Numbered from the stretch's first letter, positions 11,559 to 25,205 are shown. The stretch is 64,000 nucleotides of DNA from Gossypium raimondii (GCF_025698545.1 NC_068570.1:55819924-55883923); one strand, 5' to 3'. Translations and numbers: made by a program. Notes: generated from the letters alone by a model not told the origin.

Positions 11559-12120
11559 GCTGGTAAAGCTGAAACTGGCGAAGTAGAAGTGGAGGAAGTT
11601 GGCAAAACTAGGCTTGATGAAACTAGAATTGGTGGAGTTAAATTCAAGGGAATTGAAGTTGCACTAGGAACAGGAGTAGGGATAGGAGAAGTAGAGGAAC
11701 TACTGATAATAACCACATCCGCATCATCTGATGTGGTGGCACCGAGTGTTACCCTCACATCACCTCTGTAGGATCCACCCTCACCAGCTCCGGTCATCTT
11801 TTTCCCTCCTCCTTCCACGTCACTCTCTACAAAACAACCAAGTCATTAGTACATGGAATATCAAGTCGGTAAGTACCACAAATTATTACACATACCAAAA
11901 CTGGTGTTAGAAGAAAAATTAGCCTCATGTTAGGAGAAAACAAGCTTCTTACCTTCACAATACGTAAACTTGTTCATGCAAAAAAGTAAGTAACCTGCAC
12001 AAACAAAAATACAACAAATTAGAAAAAGTATATGTAATAACTTAAGCAGTAGAGTTAACCTCAGATCCTGCTCGAAACTCATCTTTGGGACCTCCGCCAA
12101 AAGAACCTTCTCCAACTACA
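11559..12120 (-). pseudogene. 5' part of the split Ser/Thr/Pro-rich ORF
   Basis: Minus-strand frame from an ATG at 11818 encodes a Gly-rich start and then a Ser/Thr/Pro-rich low-complexity segment. It runs into the Copia 3' LTR at 11558. If the 2378-bp element and one copy of the target duplication are removed, the frame continues into 9175 and below. Upstream (11930-12115) there is another short minus frame that could be a preceding exon. The product is not recognised; an old retroelement gene is likely. Confidence 0.4.
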
Positions 12121-14016
12121 ACTATTATTGTTTTTCTCCTTCTACGAAATTGAAATGTTAGTCTTTCTACTTCTTCAAATTCTTCTCTCACCACCTCCAG
12201 TTTCTTGTGCTCATTTTTGTAGTACCACTTTCACTCGGGACAATGAATATATGTTACCAAGCAAAATTTTGCTTATAGTGTCTGCTCTACCATAAAGCCA
12301 TACTTCATTACACGGTTTAACCCTTCTAAATGGTTACCGCTAATTATATTAATGTTAATTTCATCCCAACAGTTTAGGCTTTTTTCCATCAAACATTATC
12401 TGCATACAATGTGCAAGCTATATGCACATCCTCATACAATTCTAGTAAGGAAAGAAAATAACAAAACAAAAGTAAGTAAAAAAAATCTCTAACTCTTCCT
12501 ATTTAAAAAGAGGGGAAATGACTGTCATACTTAGTACGTGATGGCAGAGCAAACATGCATGACACTCGCGCACGATTTACAACAAACAACAAAACTTAAC
12601 GACTCACGGCAAGACATGTAACCCGCTTGCGTCACCAATTACCCCGATTACTCAACGGGAGCGTTATCATTCTAATGCATGCTCCTAAAACTTCCTCACT
12701 CTAAATGATAAGTTTAAATTTCAAATTTTCAAAATTCCCAATTTATAAATTTTTACAAACTATTAATTTTCAAAATTAAAATAAATCACATTAATGAAAT
12801 CCAAGTAGATCTTAGTTGACCTCAGTGAACTTGCCTCTTCAATAAATTCGGTGAGCCTTGTTTCTCAGTCAACTTAAAAAGGTCACTTTATAACCTCTCA
12901 TTGTCTTAGGGGTAATTGCTATACCACTTCCATGAATCCCTTACACATGTTCTCAGTTAGTGAACCATATACTGTACATATTTTTTTTTCAGGCGAACCT
13001 TAGGCATCAAGTAACATTATGATGAACCTTCACTAAACCATCTCTGCCAAGTGCACATGGAATCTTAGGCCCATTGATTACTCAACTATCCTTAGATGTC
13101 ATATCATAAACTTAGAATGTCACATTACTGCCACTTTAAGGAGACAAGATATGACTCTACCGCCAACAAGCTCAAGATGTGTGCCTTCCCTTATCTCCCG
13201 TATATAAGCCCAATCACAACAGCTGAGATATCAGGGAACACTGATTAGGATACTTAGAACCTTCTTTTGAAACCAACTCCAAGCTATCCTCCCAACTATT
13301 TTCACTCTCACCAAGAATAGCGGCTCTCTACCCCAATCCAGGGTAAATTGCCATCAGCACAACTGCCTATTCCTCTTTGTTGACTCTACCTGTCAACAAG
13401 ATGAAACTAACACATTAGATAAACGTCAAAAGCTATTTTTTTAGAATTGTGATCAAATTGACATAATATGTAAATGATAGGATTGATTTTGTTATTATGT
13501 CAATTAAAAAACAGTCACCATCATTTTTCTATTAGATTTAATAGTTGTGTGACAAAGAAAGATCTAAAATGTAGGTGACTATTTTGTAAACTTCTATAAT
13601 TAAATGATTAAGAAAAAGAAACTTATTGATAATTAAATAACCACGAGTGCAATTTACCCAAAGATAACGTTTGGTGCTTTCTTATATTATGATCCCAATG
13701 GAATGTGATTCTTTGAAATATGATTGTCGGGAATGTGATTGTCGAGAAATTTATTTTACAATATTTGGTATACATTATAAGGTATTAATTAAAATCCCAT
13801 GAAAGTTATATTATCATGTTTGGTTCACTAAATACTTTTCTAATAATGTAATGATAATTTACGAATCTAGCCTTATTAAATAAAAGATAATATTCATGTA
13901 TTTAATTTTTATAATAAACTTTATTTTCAACAAATTTTTGGATTAAATATTTAATAATAAAATTTAATTACAAAGAAAAAATATCAGAAAATGAGTTAAA
14001 AAAGAAAAAGCTGTTC
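12121..14016. other. Non-genic stretch, probably older repeat DNA
   Basis: No reading frame of note. 12520-13400 has higher GC content than the flanks and a TATA-like GTATATAAGCC at about 13199, and may be a decayed LTR, but no paired repeat was found in the window. 13400-14016 is AT-rich and leads into the DnaJ promoter. Confidence 0.4.
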
Positions 14017-14478
14017 TTGAATTCATTGCCAAGAAACTCCCACCCACTCACAGCTCGTTTACCATTCAAGTATTCAACAGTGACTAATAGACCAAATCAA
14101 CGGCCCAGATTGGCCCTCGATTGGATACGACATCTGTGGACAATTCTAGATCCTTCCATGATTCACTTTTCCAATTTTTATGAATTTAAAAGCACCCTTC
14201 TCCTTCTAATCATCAACCTCTCCAAACATTTCAACTTCAGATCTGGACCGTCCATTTTCACCCCATATAACTCGATCTCTAGCCACCCATTTCCCCCTCT
14301 CTCTTTCTGCCTCACTCGCCGTCTCGCCTCTCGCTTATTGGTTCAAGATCTGTTAGTTTTTCTCTTTTAAATCTCTGATCTTCTTTCTTATGATCTGAAT
14401 TTTTTTTGGGTTTTATTGAATTTTCATTCTGGCTTTTTAGGGTTTTGATCTGATCAGATCGTATAAAAATATCAAAAC

Positions 14479-16481
14479 ATGTTTGGGAGAGCACCGAAGA
14501 AAAGCGATAATTCCAAATACTATGAGATTTTGGGAGTATCGAAAAACGCTTCCCAAGATGATCTAAAGAAAGCTTATAGAAAAGCCGCTATTAAGAATCA
14601 TCCCGATAAAGGCGGCGATCCTGAAAAGGTTAGCTTTTTTTGGTTAATTATGTGTTTGACTGAACTGGGCGTTCTTTGATTGGGGCAAATTATTGACTGA
14701 TTTGTTGTTTTAGTATATGATTTTGATTTTTATGCTGTTTCGAATTCCTTCTAATTAATTTGGTTGAAGGGGATGGTGAAATTGAAGTCCTATTACTTCC
14801 TGGATGGTTAAAAATATTGGGGTTTAGGATTTGTTGGATTATGTGTTTGTTCAATTGTCTGGAAAATTAGCTTGTTTCAATTATGCATTGTGTGTTGGAA
14901 TTCAGTTTAAAGAGTTGGCTCAAGCTTATGAGGTGCTGAGTGACCCGGAGAAGCGTGAGATTTATGATCAGTATGGTGAGGACGCCCTTAAAGAAGGGAT
15001 GGGCAGCGGTGGCGGTGGCCATGACCCTTTCGATATCTTCCAGTCTTTCTTTGGTGGCAATCCTTTTGGTGGTGAGATTTTGAAGTAAAACTTGTTTACA
15101 GTTTTGGAGATTAAAATGTATTCCTTTTAATCTGTCGGAACCTAAAACTCGGTTATGAATGCAGCTGGTGGAAGCAGCCGAGGCAGAAGACAAAGAAGGG
15201 GGGAGGATGTAATCCATCCCCTCAAGGTATCATTGGAAGATCTCTACAATGGAACATCGAAAAAGCTTTCTCTTTCACGAAACGTAATCTGCTCCAAGTG
15301 CAAGGGGTTAGTGTTTGAATTGAGTAATGTGTGGTGTTTATAGTTTAGACTGCTTCGATCTTTGGTCTTTGTTGAAGGAAATTGTTTTACATGAAATTTT
15401 TGCAGTAAAGGGTCTAAATCTGGTGCATCAATGAAATGTTCCGGTTGTCAAGGGTCAGGAATGAAAGTCTCCATCCGGCACCTCGGTCCTTCCATGATCC
15501 AACAAATGCAGCATCCTTGCAATGAGTGCAAGGGTACTGGTGAAACCATCAACGATAAGGATCGTTGCCCACAATGCAAAGGTGATAAGGTTGTGCAAGA
15601 GAAGAAAGTCTTGGAGGTTATTGTTGAGAAGGGTATGCAGAATGGACAAAGGATTACTTTCCCAGGAGAAGCTGATGAAGCGGTAAAGCTTTGATAATCT
15701 CTTAATAAGATTGCAATTTTGTAACAAATCCACAACTTATCTCGTTGCTAACTTGGTTGATTATGAAAATTCTCTTTTGCAGCCCGATACGGTTACTGGG
15801 GACATTGTATTCGTCCTGCAACAGAAAGATCATCCTAAATTTAAACGAAAGGGTGATGACTTATTTGTAGAGCATACATTGGCACTTACTGAGGCCCTTT
15901 GTGGCTTTCAGTTCATACTGACTCACTTAGATGGCAGACAACTTCTCATTAAAACCCAACCTGGGGAAGTCGTTAAGCCTGGTAAGGATTTTTCTGCTAA
16001 CCCCTTTATGATAAATGTCTTTACTTGCTGCTTTAATAGTTGTCATTAGTTGTCGACGAACCCTCTCTTCATTTATAGGTTGCTATTTGACCTTTTGATG
16101 TCTTGTAGTCGATATTTATCTTTAGAAATGATTGACGATTTCTCTTTGTTTAACATAGATCAATTCAAAGCAATAAACGATGAAGGAATGCCGATTTATC
16201 AGAGGCCATTTATGAGAGGTAAACTCTTCATTCACTTCACTGTTGACTTCCCTGACTCGTTGACCCCAGACCAATGCAAGGCACTAGAGGCTGTGCTTCC
16301 TCCCAAGGCATCGGTTCAGCTGACTGACATGGAGCTGGATGAGTGCGAGGAAACAACCATGCATGATGTTAACATTGAGGAAGAGATGCGTAGGAAACAG
16401 GCTCAAGCTCAACAGGAAGCTTATGAGGAAGATGAGGACATGCATGGTGGTGCGCAGAGAGTACAATGCGCTCAGCAATGA
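14479..16481 (+). CDS. J3: Type-I DnaJ (Hsp40) co-chaperone, J2/J3 type
   Basis: Co-chaperone that delivers unfolded clients to cytosolic Hsp70 and stimulates its ATPase. Six exons with GT..AG borders and consistent phase: 14479-14628, 14906-15071, 15165-15306, 15406-15682, 15783-15981, 16159-16481, giving 418 aa, the usual family length. The J domain (about residues 12-75) carries the HPD motif in NHPDKGG; a Gly/Phe-rich linker follows; four CxxCxGxx repeats form the zinc-binding domain (residues about 145-220: CSKCKG, CSGCQG, CNECKG, CPQCKG); then the two client-binding beta domains. The protein ends in CAQQ, the farnesylation box known in plant J2/J3 proteins, which tethers them to membranes. 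The reading frame is intact, with an acidic C-terminal tail before the box. Confidence 0.97.
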
Positions 16482-18131
16482 TAAAAAAGCCGAATGTCCG
16501 AGACACAGACGGTGGTTTTTGGCGATGGAATGTACTGTGGTTAAAAAAAAAAAAAAGAACATTTGAGAGTAAGATTCTCAAACATTGTTGTGTTTTGGTA
16601 GTCCTTTATTTTTTGTTTTTAATAGTGCAAGTATTTTAGTAATTGCAATGGTGTTATATGTTCTGAAACCTGATACTTTCTAAGTATGCAACGATTTAGA
16701 TTTGGAACTTGACCTTATTGTTGTGGCATATGCACAACCTTTTTTTTTTTTTTTTTCTGTTCATTTAGGATTCTTCTCCCAATACCTTGGGTTTGGTTCA
16801 GTTTTTGGACAAAAATTAAGAAAAACCTTATAAAAGATCCAAATAATGGAGTTTTTAGTAAATTTGGGTTTTGTAAGAAAAACCAAAACAATATATCATT
16901 TTATTTCGGGTTTAAAAGATATATTATTGTAATTTTATTTTTTTCAAAATAATTATAGTACATGCTTTAGATTTTTTTATACATTTATAAAGTAAATTAA
17001 ATAATTAAATTAATATCATAATTATTTGTAAGATCATTTAAAATTGTTTAAATTAAATTATTAAATTAATGAACCATTGGAAGTTGTTAAAAAAAACAAA
17101 TGCATAAATCAATTATATATCTAATGTCTTGTTATTTCATTTAATTTCATTTAATTAGTTTAATTAATTAATTGTATTATGTTATATAATTTATTAAATT
17201 CATATGTATTAGATTTATATAAGGGTTATAATGTAAATGTTCCATTTATACTATAAGTGGATGCTGAAATTTGTCACTATTGATATTAAATCTTTATATT
17301 TTAAAAATATAAATAAATTTACCACTCAATTTTTATGAAATTAGTCATTAGATTTTGAATTTTAATTAATTGTCACTATTTTTAAATTTTTAAATAAAAT
17401 TTTAATATTAAATTTTTATTTTAATGCTTTGAAAAAATTAAAAGTAAAATAATTTCAAATATATTTTAATAGTGAATATTAAGTTACTTTATAAAATTAT
17501 TAAAACTCGAAATTTTTAAAATATATAAAAATACTTTATTTGCCATAAATAACAGTTTTATTAATATTTAATATCATGTAAATTAATTAATTATTTTTAT
17601 TATTTAAATAAATATTTAAAATATTAAATTTAATTTATTTAAATTAAACTTAAATATTAAAAATTTAATCAAGAATTAAAGTTTAGTTTTAGAATTCATT
17701 CAAATAAAAGTTAAGTGACAAAATTCAATATAGAGATGAAATAAAATGGTCACTTACAAAGTTTAATTTGAAAATACAATGGCAAGATATAGTGACAAAT
17801 TTATATATTAACCATATATATAATTGACAACATGTGAATACTTATTTTTATAAATAAAATATTATAAAATTTAAAACTATTTTCTTAAAATTAGGATTAT
17901 GCTTCTTGTCATAATTATTACATTTAAGAAACGATTTGTCTACTCTAATATAAAATTTTCTTTAATAAAATGGGTGTGAAAACCTTAAAGGAAATCGAAC
18001 AATATAAAAACCGAATCAAATATATTAGTTCAAATCGTTTTTTTCGATTTCATTGCTCAGTTTTTCACATGGAGTTTAAGTTTTTTTTTAATTTTCTTTT
18101 TTTTTTTTGGATATTTTGTTGCTAGGACTTA
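16482..18131. other. DnaJ 3' region and AT-rich intergenic DNA
   Basis: The first 250 bp is likely 3' UTR of the DnaJ gene. The rest is very AT-rich. A weak foldback pair is visible: AAATTTGTCACTAT near 17269 and its complement ATAGTGACAAATTT near 17787, suggesting a degraded MITE. No gene supported. Confidence 0.45.
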
Positions 18132-18287
18132 TCGGCTAAAATTATAAAAATGTTTAAAAAAAAAAGTTTTTAGGTCTTTTCTAGGATATTTAAGGAAATA
18201 GGCCAATTTTGAACAGAGAAAGTGAAAATGCATCCTGTTGGACGCGTTTTTTGCTTATGTGGCTGAAAGCAAGCCTTGTAGGATGCG
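18132..18287. repeat. Left outer inverted repeat (pairs with 32578-32722)
   Basis: From CGGCTAAA at 18132 the sequence matches the reverse complement of 32578-32722 over about 150 bp, including an A/T tract, TTTTTAGG, AGGAAATAGGCC, and GCATCCTGTTGGA followed by TATGTGGCTGAAAGC. These look like the ends of one large transposable unit or of two related copies in opposite orientation. Confidence 0.7.
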
Positions 18288-18329
18288 TTTTCCTGCCCTG
18301 TCAGCTGAAAACGTGTCCTGTTGAATGCA
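18230..18329. repeat. Dyad-motif array, three units, ~41-bp period
   Basis: Imperfect 17-bp palindromes at 18230-18246 (GCATCCTGTTGGACGCG), 18271-18287 and 18313-18329, spaced 41 and 42 bp, each followed by a T-rich, GCTGAAA-containing linker. The same motif occurs at 22118-22240, 30825-30841 and 32578-32635. Confidence 0.75.
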
Positions 18330-19236
18330 CTTTCATTTTCTCTCTCCTCGATATTTATTAAGGTTTAGGGTTTTTTTAAAATTTTTTGTAGGGTTAAAGG
18401 ATCGAAATTTGTGGAGAAATATTTATTTGCGTTTGTGTTTGAGGAAGACATTGCGAAAGCTTAAAAGTATATTTGAGTTGACGGTGATGCAATGCGCTCG
18501 GAGACCTATACATTTCATCTGTCGTGTTAGGATGAAATCATTGCCTTAGAAGCCCATCACATTGCAATTCAGGGTCCGAGTTCGCGTTGTTTATACGATC
18601 ACGAGTTGAAGTATAACTAGGGCTCCTACTTGACGGATGTTAATGTGCAGTCACGAGTTAGTGTATAACTTGGAAGCCAAGTTAATAGTGGTTATGCGGT
18701 TGCGGGTTCAAATTCCACCTCACCAAAAAAGGATGGTTTGTAAACCTAATACATAAGTTTGAGATCATAATCATGAGAAAAAACTAAGGGGCTTTCCAGT
18801 ATAATAAAATTAATCTATTTCTCCATATCCACCAAAAGCAGTATCCTTAACCTCTCTACCTGGAACCTGTGATAGAGTTGGATGCAAGAGGACCTATCAG
18901 GGGGGAGTGACTGGCAGTGGAGAGAAGGTAAAACTCGAGTCGAGGTGGCAGCGATTGTAGTTATTAATGAATTATTTAAATATAACAATCGTTGTTTACC
19001 TGAAAGGACCTTCACTTTTTGTCCACCGATAAAGTCATTCCTCCCTTGAAAGTCCTCTTGCCCCCAACTCCATCACAGGTTTCAAAGAAGATGGAGGTTA
19101 ATGATACTACCTTTGGTGGAGATAGAGAAAAAGATTAAGGTGATTATACTGGAAAACCCTTAGTTTTTCCCTACAATTACAATGTCAAACTTATGTATCA
19201 GGTTTACGAGCAATCGTCTTCTAGTGAGGTGGAACT

Positions 19237-19372
19237 TGTAACACATTATACCTGACCCGATCACCAGGTCCGGGTACTGGATGATACAAAGACCCGAATA
19301 ACTTGATGAAATTTCTGATTTGAATCTTATTACATTCTTAAACGTTCAACGTACACATTAAACTATATTAGG

Positions 19373-19425
<53 letters not shown>

Positions 19426-21456
19426 CACTCATACTAACATCACAATTATACCTTAATTTCATACCAATATGCAAGTTGACTATATAAACAAAATATTATT
19501 CATAATATTTACATAAACTAAACTTTGACCAAGACCGTTCAAAAGCCTATACATGCCATATAAACCGTATTTAACGTTTCAAAAACTATTGAGACAAGTT
19601 GGATAGTGTGACTTGAGTGCCGATCTGATCATCCAACCTTTTGAAAATCTACAAAGACATTAAACAATGCAGATAAGCTTAATGATGCTTAGTAAGTTCG
19701 ACAGGTTAAACAAAAATCTTACCTAACCTACTATAACAAGTCAAATAAGTAAAAGCATTCATGTCAACTCCCTGCCATTCACAACTTAAATTGATAAATA
19801 CATCTGTATTCAAATCAATATAAAAATAAATATCATGTCTTTCAAATTCATTAAATAAATCACTTTACCGAAATTTTTCTATTTGAAGAACGACTTACGG
19901 ATAAGAGTACATCATCAATAGAAGCTCATATGAGCTAGTCCTCTCGAATACGGCAATAGAAGCTCGAAAGCTGAACAGGAAGCTCGTAAGAGCTGAACAG
20001 AAGCTCGTAAGAGTTGATCCACCCGGTCACGCCAAACAGAAAGTAAAACACAAGAGTTCGCATCAAATGCTGAACCCTGATTTACTTGGATAAAATGCAT
20101 ATATCTCCCTCTAATACCATCATACACCAAATTACAAATGTACTCAAATCTCGCGTTTAATTCAAATCGAATATCCAATCCAATATTATAATTCCAACAA
20201 TAATTCATTTCCAACAATAGAATAAATGAATAATACTATTCATCAATTTATAAAAATTTTAAATTTTAACCGTACAACTTACCTAGATTGAATTGTAGTA
20301 ATTGTAGAAGTCCAAGGACTATTCTGCTATTTTTTCTTTTCACAGTATCTATGGGATCTTGATCTAAAATATAAAATTATTTATTTATAAGCATATATTC
20401 CATTTCCAATTCATTTTACAATTAATACCCTTTTATTTTTGAATTTACACAATTACCTCAAACTTTTACAATTTTTGCAATTTAATCCCTTAATTAGTTA
20501 ATATATCAAATTAACTAATTTTCTCAATCAATAATCTATCCAAATACTCTAGGCCTTCATAAAGCCCTAATAAACCCAAAATTAACTATCAAACCCTAAT
20601 ATTTTAAACTTTTCACAATTTAATCTTACAATCAATATTTAACAAAATCACTATAAAATCATCACACAACATAATCAAAGCTCTAAATCCATGTTATTCA
20701 TAAAAAATCTAATATTTATCAATGTAAACTTACAAAATTTTTAATAAAATCAAAAACGAAGGTATGGTTTAGTTGGACCTAATTGCAACAATATCAAAAA
20801 CATAAAATTTACAAGAAACGGGTAAGAATTGAACTCACATGAAGCAAAAATGTGAAGCTTAAAGAGCTCTCTCCTATGTAAGTTTAAGCCAAAATTGAAG
20901 ACGAATTCCATAAAAACTTTTAGAATTTCAATTTGTATATTTTATTTTCACCTAAATTACTATTCTGCCATTCAATGGCTTTATTTTATTAATTTCTCTT
21001 CATATGCCACCTCATCACTTTAATTTAGGTATATTTATTACTTAAGTCCTTCTTTATTTATTAATCAAGCCATTTAATCACTTGATTATTATAATTAGCA
21101 AGTTTTACACCTTTTCAATTTAGTCCTTTTAATTAATTAACTATCGAAACGTTACAATTTTTCAGCAAAACTTTAATACTAACTTAATGACACTCTGTAA
21201 ATATTTTTAAAAAATATTTATGGCTCAGTTTATAGAAACGTGGTCCCGATACCTCACTTTCTAAAACCACTTGACTTAGGGTCTTACCACTCGAACTTAA
21301 TAAATTATTATAAAACATAAATTACCAATTCAAAAACCTTTTTAAAATCATATTTGACCTGTAAATATTTAATAATAATATTTATGAACTTACTCACTGA
21401 ATTTGGTGGTCTCGAACCACTGTTTCCGACACCATTGAAAAGTTTAGGCTGTTATA
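19237..21456 (-). mobile_element. Solo LTR, inverted orientation
   Basis: Begins TGTAACAC at 19237 and ends GGCTGTTATA at 21456, the complement of the TGTAACAGCC start of the solo LTR at 25206. The last 100 bp is clearly homologous in reverse orientation to 25206-25300. Flanks GAACT and GTTCT agree at only three of five bases, so the target duplication is decayed or absent. It contains a CA microsatellite. No internal coding region. Confidence 0.75.
19374..19424. repeat. (CA)n microsatellite, ~51 bp
   Basis: An uninterrupted run of about 25 CA units inside the inverted solo LTR. Confidence 0.97.
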
Positions 21457-22023
21457 GTTCTAATAATGATGATAAGCTAACTGATTAGATGCCCTATCAT
21501 CTTGGCAGATTTATACTTTACAACTAGCCCTAAGTTGCTAGTTCACCTTGTTTTAGTCTTCTGAAAATTTTAAATTAGTAGATAGTTTCTAACGAACCAT
21601 ATCCTTCTTTACTTCTGGAAGGCCTGTCTATCGAAGGTAGCCCTTGGAGGACCTCTTCTTCTGTTAACCCCTGTGGTTTGTCCTGCGATCACCTAGTCCT
21701 GGTCAAACATCCTTTCTCACTATAGACGTCTTGCAATATGCTTCTAACGCAATGGTTCCATCCCAACACGACAGATGAAATGTATGGGTCTTCGAGTGCC
21801 ACCACATCATCGTGAACTCAAACACACCTTAAAGCCAGCATATTGTTTCCTTCAAACACAAATAGGTCTTTTCGGGTCAAAAAATTTCAACTCTCAACAA
21901 AAAAAAAATTTATAAGAGAATTTTTAATGGTTGAAGGGTGGTGGCCGAGAAAGTTTAGGGAGTAGTAGGAGCAACCCCCCTCCCATTTATTTAAGAAACT
22001 GGGTAGGCAAGAATTGAAAAAAA

Positions 22024-22134
22024 AATGTAGTAGGTAAATATGAAATTATCTCGGGATTCCTAGGTTTTGGAAAGTTTCCATTGGTGGGGGTGGAGGTTGA
22101 ATATAAGAGGGGGAAATGCGCCCTACAGAATGCG
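22024..22134. repeat. Left inner inverted repeat (pairs with 30825-30975)
   Basis: Reverse complement of this segment aligns with 30825-30975 over more than 100 bp, sharing GGAAAGTTT, AATATGAAATTAT and the dyad motif at the edge. It abuts the start of the Athila-like element. Confidence 0.75.
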
Positions 22135-22240
22135 TTTTCAGCTAAGGTGGTAGAAATGTTCACTGAAAGTGTGCCCTATAGGACGCGTTTTCAGCAAATA
22201 TGGCTACCACGCAGAATGAAAGCACATCCTACAGGGTGCG
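22118..22240. repeat. Dyad-motif array, three units, exact 53-bp period
   Basis: Units at 22118-22134 (GCGCCCTACAGAATGCG), 22171-22187 (GTGCCCTATAGGACGCG) and 22224-22240 (ACATCCTACAGGGTGCG), each followed by TTTTCAGC or TTTTAGTG and a GTGG/TGGC word. The period is 53 bp twice in a row, against 41-42 bp in the left outer array. Confidence 0.8.
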
Positions 22241-22288
22241 CTTTTAGTGAACATTTTTGCCACCTCAACTGAAAACACGTAACACGTC

Positions 22289-23614
22289 TGATAACAATCT
22301 AGAATAATATATTTTTATGTATTAATTATGTATTTATTCTGAGTATGATCCGACTAATTTAAGCTATTTATGACCTTTTATCTCATAGGGACTAAATTTG
22401 AGGTAAAAGTAAAATTAAGGGCCAAAAGTGTGAATTTAGAGATAAAATGGGCCAATGTCCCACACAAAGAAAAGTTGGTGCCAAAAGTGCAAGCATGGAG
22501 GACACAAGGGTTGAAATGCAAAAAGAAGAGATTTTGTTCTATCAAACTCTATTTTAATTATATTAGGATATTTAATATTAAGATAATTATTAAGGATTAT
22601 CTAATTTTAAGATTTTATTTTATTTATCTTTATTTATCTTCAATTAAATGTATTTATCTTTTGGGGGTTTAAGTAAGATTAGACTATCTCCCCTAGCACT
22701 ATAAATAAGGGGTGAGTAACTCAAAAGAGATGGATCTTTTTCTGTAAACACTCTCTCCCCAAAATTCTAAGCTTTTGTTTTTCTCATACTTCCTTTCAAT
22801 AAAATTTCTATTTCTATTTTATTTATTTTATTTTCCACCACAACCATGAGCCACTAAACCCATCTAGCCGAAGGTTGTCGATATTCCCCAAAAAGGGTTT
22901 TTAAGGCTTAGAGTCCTTACTTAGCCTCCTCGCTGAGTATTCATCGTTTCTCTACACTACGGGGCTGACGCTTCTGTATATATCCCTTAAGAAGTAAGCT
23001 TTTCAACGTATGCAAAGGCGGCCGCTTTGTATGTTTTGGGAAGGTTGCGCAGTCGATTCGTTAGCCTACTACGTCAAATGTTGGCGAGTCCAAGAAATAA
23101 AATGGCATGGGATTCGCAATTGAGAAGCGTTGATCTAGCATAAGACGATCCCACAGAAGTGATTGTTGGCTAGAGTCAGGTTCCACTAAATTGTAAGTCT
23201 AAATCCTTGGAGCTGGTGGTCGTATGCGTCCTCTTCCACTGTAACTGGCTTATTCGGTTTGGGAAGGATTATCTAAAAGTCGAGGATTGAACCCAAGGTA
23301 GAACGAGACAATTGGAGGCTGGAACATCCCATAAGACTTTTCTTTCTCTCAACTCTATTTTTAATTTCTCAAATTTTCGATTTAATATTCTTAGTTTTTA
23401 TTTTTTTTGTTTCCAGATCCAAACCTTTAATTATGTTATTTTCTTATTTTTTTGGGAACACAGATTTTCTCGGGCAAGATTCTATCTGGGATTTCAAGGA
23501 ACAAGACATTGTGCAAATCCAGTCTTTGAGGACTTGACCCTACTTCCGTTTTACTAGTCTTTTTTATTATTTATTAGAGATAGGATATTTTTGGTGCTTT
23601 TACCGACCGCAACA
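22289..23614 (+). repeat. 5' LTR of the Athila-like element
   Basis: Starts TGATAACAATCTAGAATA and ends GCAACA, about 1326 bp, with a TATA-like CACTATAAATAAGG near 22697. A clear primer-binding site follows five bases later. Confidence 0.85.
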
Positions 23615-23619
23615 AATTT

Positions 23620-23637
23620 TGGCGCCGTTGCCGGGGA
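23620..23637 (+). other. Primer-binding site of the Athila-like element
   Basis: TGGCGCCGTTGCCGGGGA, the standard primer-binding sequence of plant Athila-group Gypsy elements, generally assigned to an Asp-type tRNA. Confidence 0.9.
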
Positions 23638-24019
23638 CTGGCAACGTACTAATATTATTTTTTTATTTTTTATGACCGGATCTGCTCTAGGTACTCTTGC
23701 ATTCGATTCAGAAATTGAGAAGACTACTAAAGCCAATCGCAGGGAGACAAAGTTACAAAAAAAGTAGTCAACGGTGGTTGGAACTCAAAGTAACCCACCG
23801 CCAGAAATCGAAGTCGACGACCAAGCTGAGTCCAGGGTTAACGAAAACCCTACTCGAACACTTGAAAGTGAAAAGTAAAAGTCGACTCACCAGAAGAAGT
23901 GCTTTATGCTAGGGTTAACGAAAACCCGAATCTAGCACACCAACCAATGGCTCAAACGATTCGGCAACTGGTCGAAGCTCCAATAGAACAATCGCCATTT
24001 TGCATCGCGTATCCTACTG

Positions 24020-25205
24020 TGGATACCAATTTTAGTTGAAGTCAGGTTTAATCCAGTTACTGCAAATTTTTCGTGGGTTGCAAAAATGAAAATCCCCACA
24101 AGCATCTAAAAGAGTTTCATATGGTTTATCTTAGCATGAAACCACAGGGGGTAACTGAGGATCAGATTAAATTGCGTGCTTTCCCTTTCTCCCTAGCAGA
24201 TTCCGCTAAGGAATGGTTATTTTATTTACACCCTGGATCTATTACAACTTGGGCTGATCTATCTCGTTTGTTTCTGAACAAGTTTTTTCCAGCTTCTTGA
24301 GCAGTTGAGCTAAGAAGAGAGATCGTTGGAATAAGGTAAAAAGAAGCTGAGTCCCTTTACAATTATTGGGAGTGGTTTAAGAAGTTGTATGCAAGTTGCC
24401 CACAACATGATATAACGGAGCAATCTCTCCTCCAATACTTTTACGAAGGTTTGAAGCCCATCGAGATGAATATGGTAGACGCCACTAGTGGAGGAGCATT
24501 GGTCAACATGATTCCCCAACAAGCGAGAGTTTTGATCTCCACGATGGCTGCAAATTCTCAGCAGTTTCGAGCCAATACTGAACCCCCTAGAAGGGTTCAC
24601 CAGCTAAATAATTCAAACTTAAAGGATAAAGTTGATAGACTTACTAATATGATGAACTCTTTTATTGCAAAAAAAGCGAAGATAGCCCGGTTATGCGAAA
24701 TATGTGCTACACCTGATCATGCAACTGATGCATGTCCCAGTTTGTATGATGATACCATGGCTCATATGGATGCTGTGGGAAATTTCCCTGGACTGCCACA
24801 AAGGCAATACGACTCCTATGCTAATACCTACAACCCAGGGTGGAGGGACCATCCTAACTTAAGTTATGGGGTCAATCCACGAAATAACCAGCCATACCAA
24901 AAATCGGTTTCCGCAATAGACGCAAGGTTCAGGTAATTTTCTAGAAACCATGGTCAATAAGTTAGCAACTAATATTCTTGATTTTCAACAGCAAACTCTT
25001 AATTTCCAAAAAGAGACGAAGGATTTCCAATAAAAAACTAATACGTCTATCAGAGAGTTGACCACATCGATCGAGAAATTGACCTCTCAAGGGAAACTGT
25101 CATCACAAACAGAACCAAACTCTAGAAAAAAATGCGAATGCAGTGACGTTGCGAAGCGAAAAGGTACTGAAACTGATTCCTGACAGGAATCTTGGCCAAG
25201 AAATC
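24020..25205 (+). pseudogene. Athila-like Gag, broken by stops
   Basis: Retrotransposon Gag domain in one frame interrupted by TGA at 24298 and TAA near 24338; pieces 24073-24300 and 24385-24936 belong together. The first holds the helical core with a KEWLFYLHPGSI-type motif, the second ends with a zinc-knuckle-like CEICATPDHATDAC motif and an Asn/Tyr/Pro-rich tail. The frame is then cut by the solo LTR at 25206. Confidence 0.85.

Noticed and set aside
18655..18725. tRNA-like B box (GGTTCAAATTCC) near 18708
   Set aside because: No matching A box, acceptor stem or anticodon arm at the right distance; no cloverleaf can be drawn.
23312..23557. Open frame of 81 codons in the Athila 5' LTR
   Set aside because: Phe-rich low-complexity frame within an LTR, no conserved domain.
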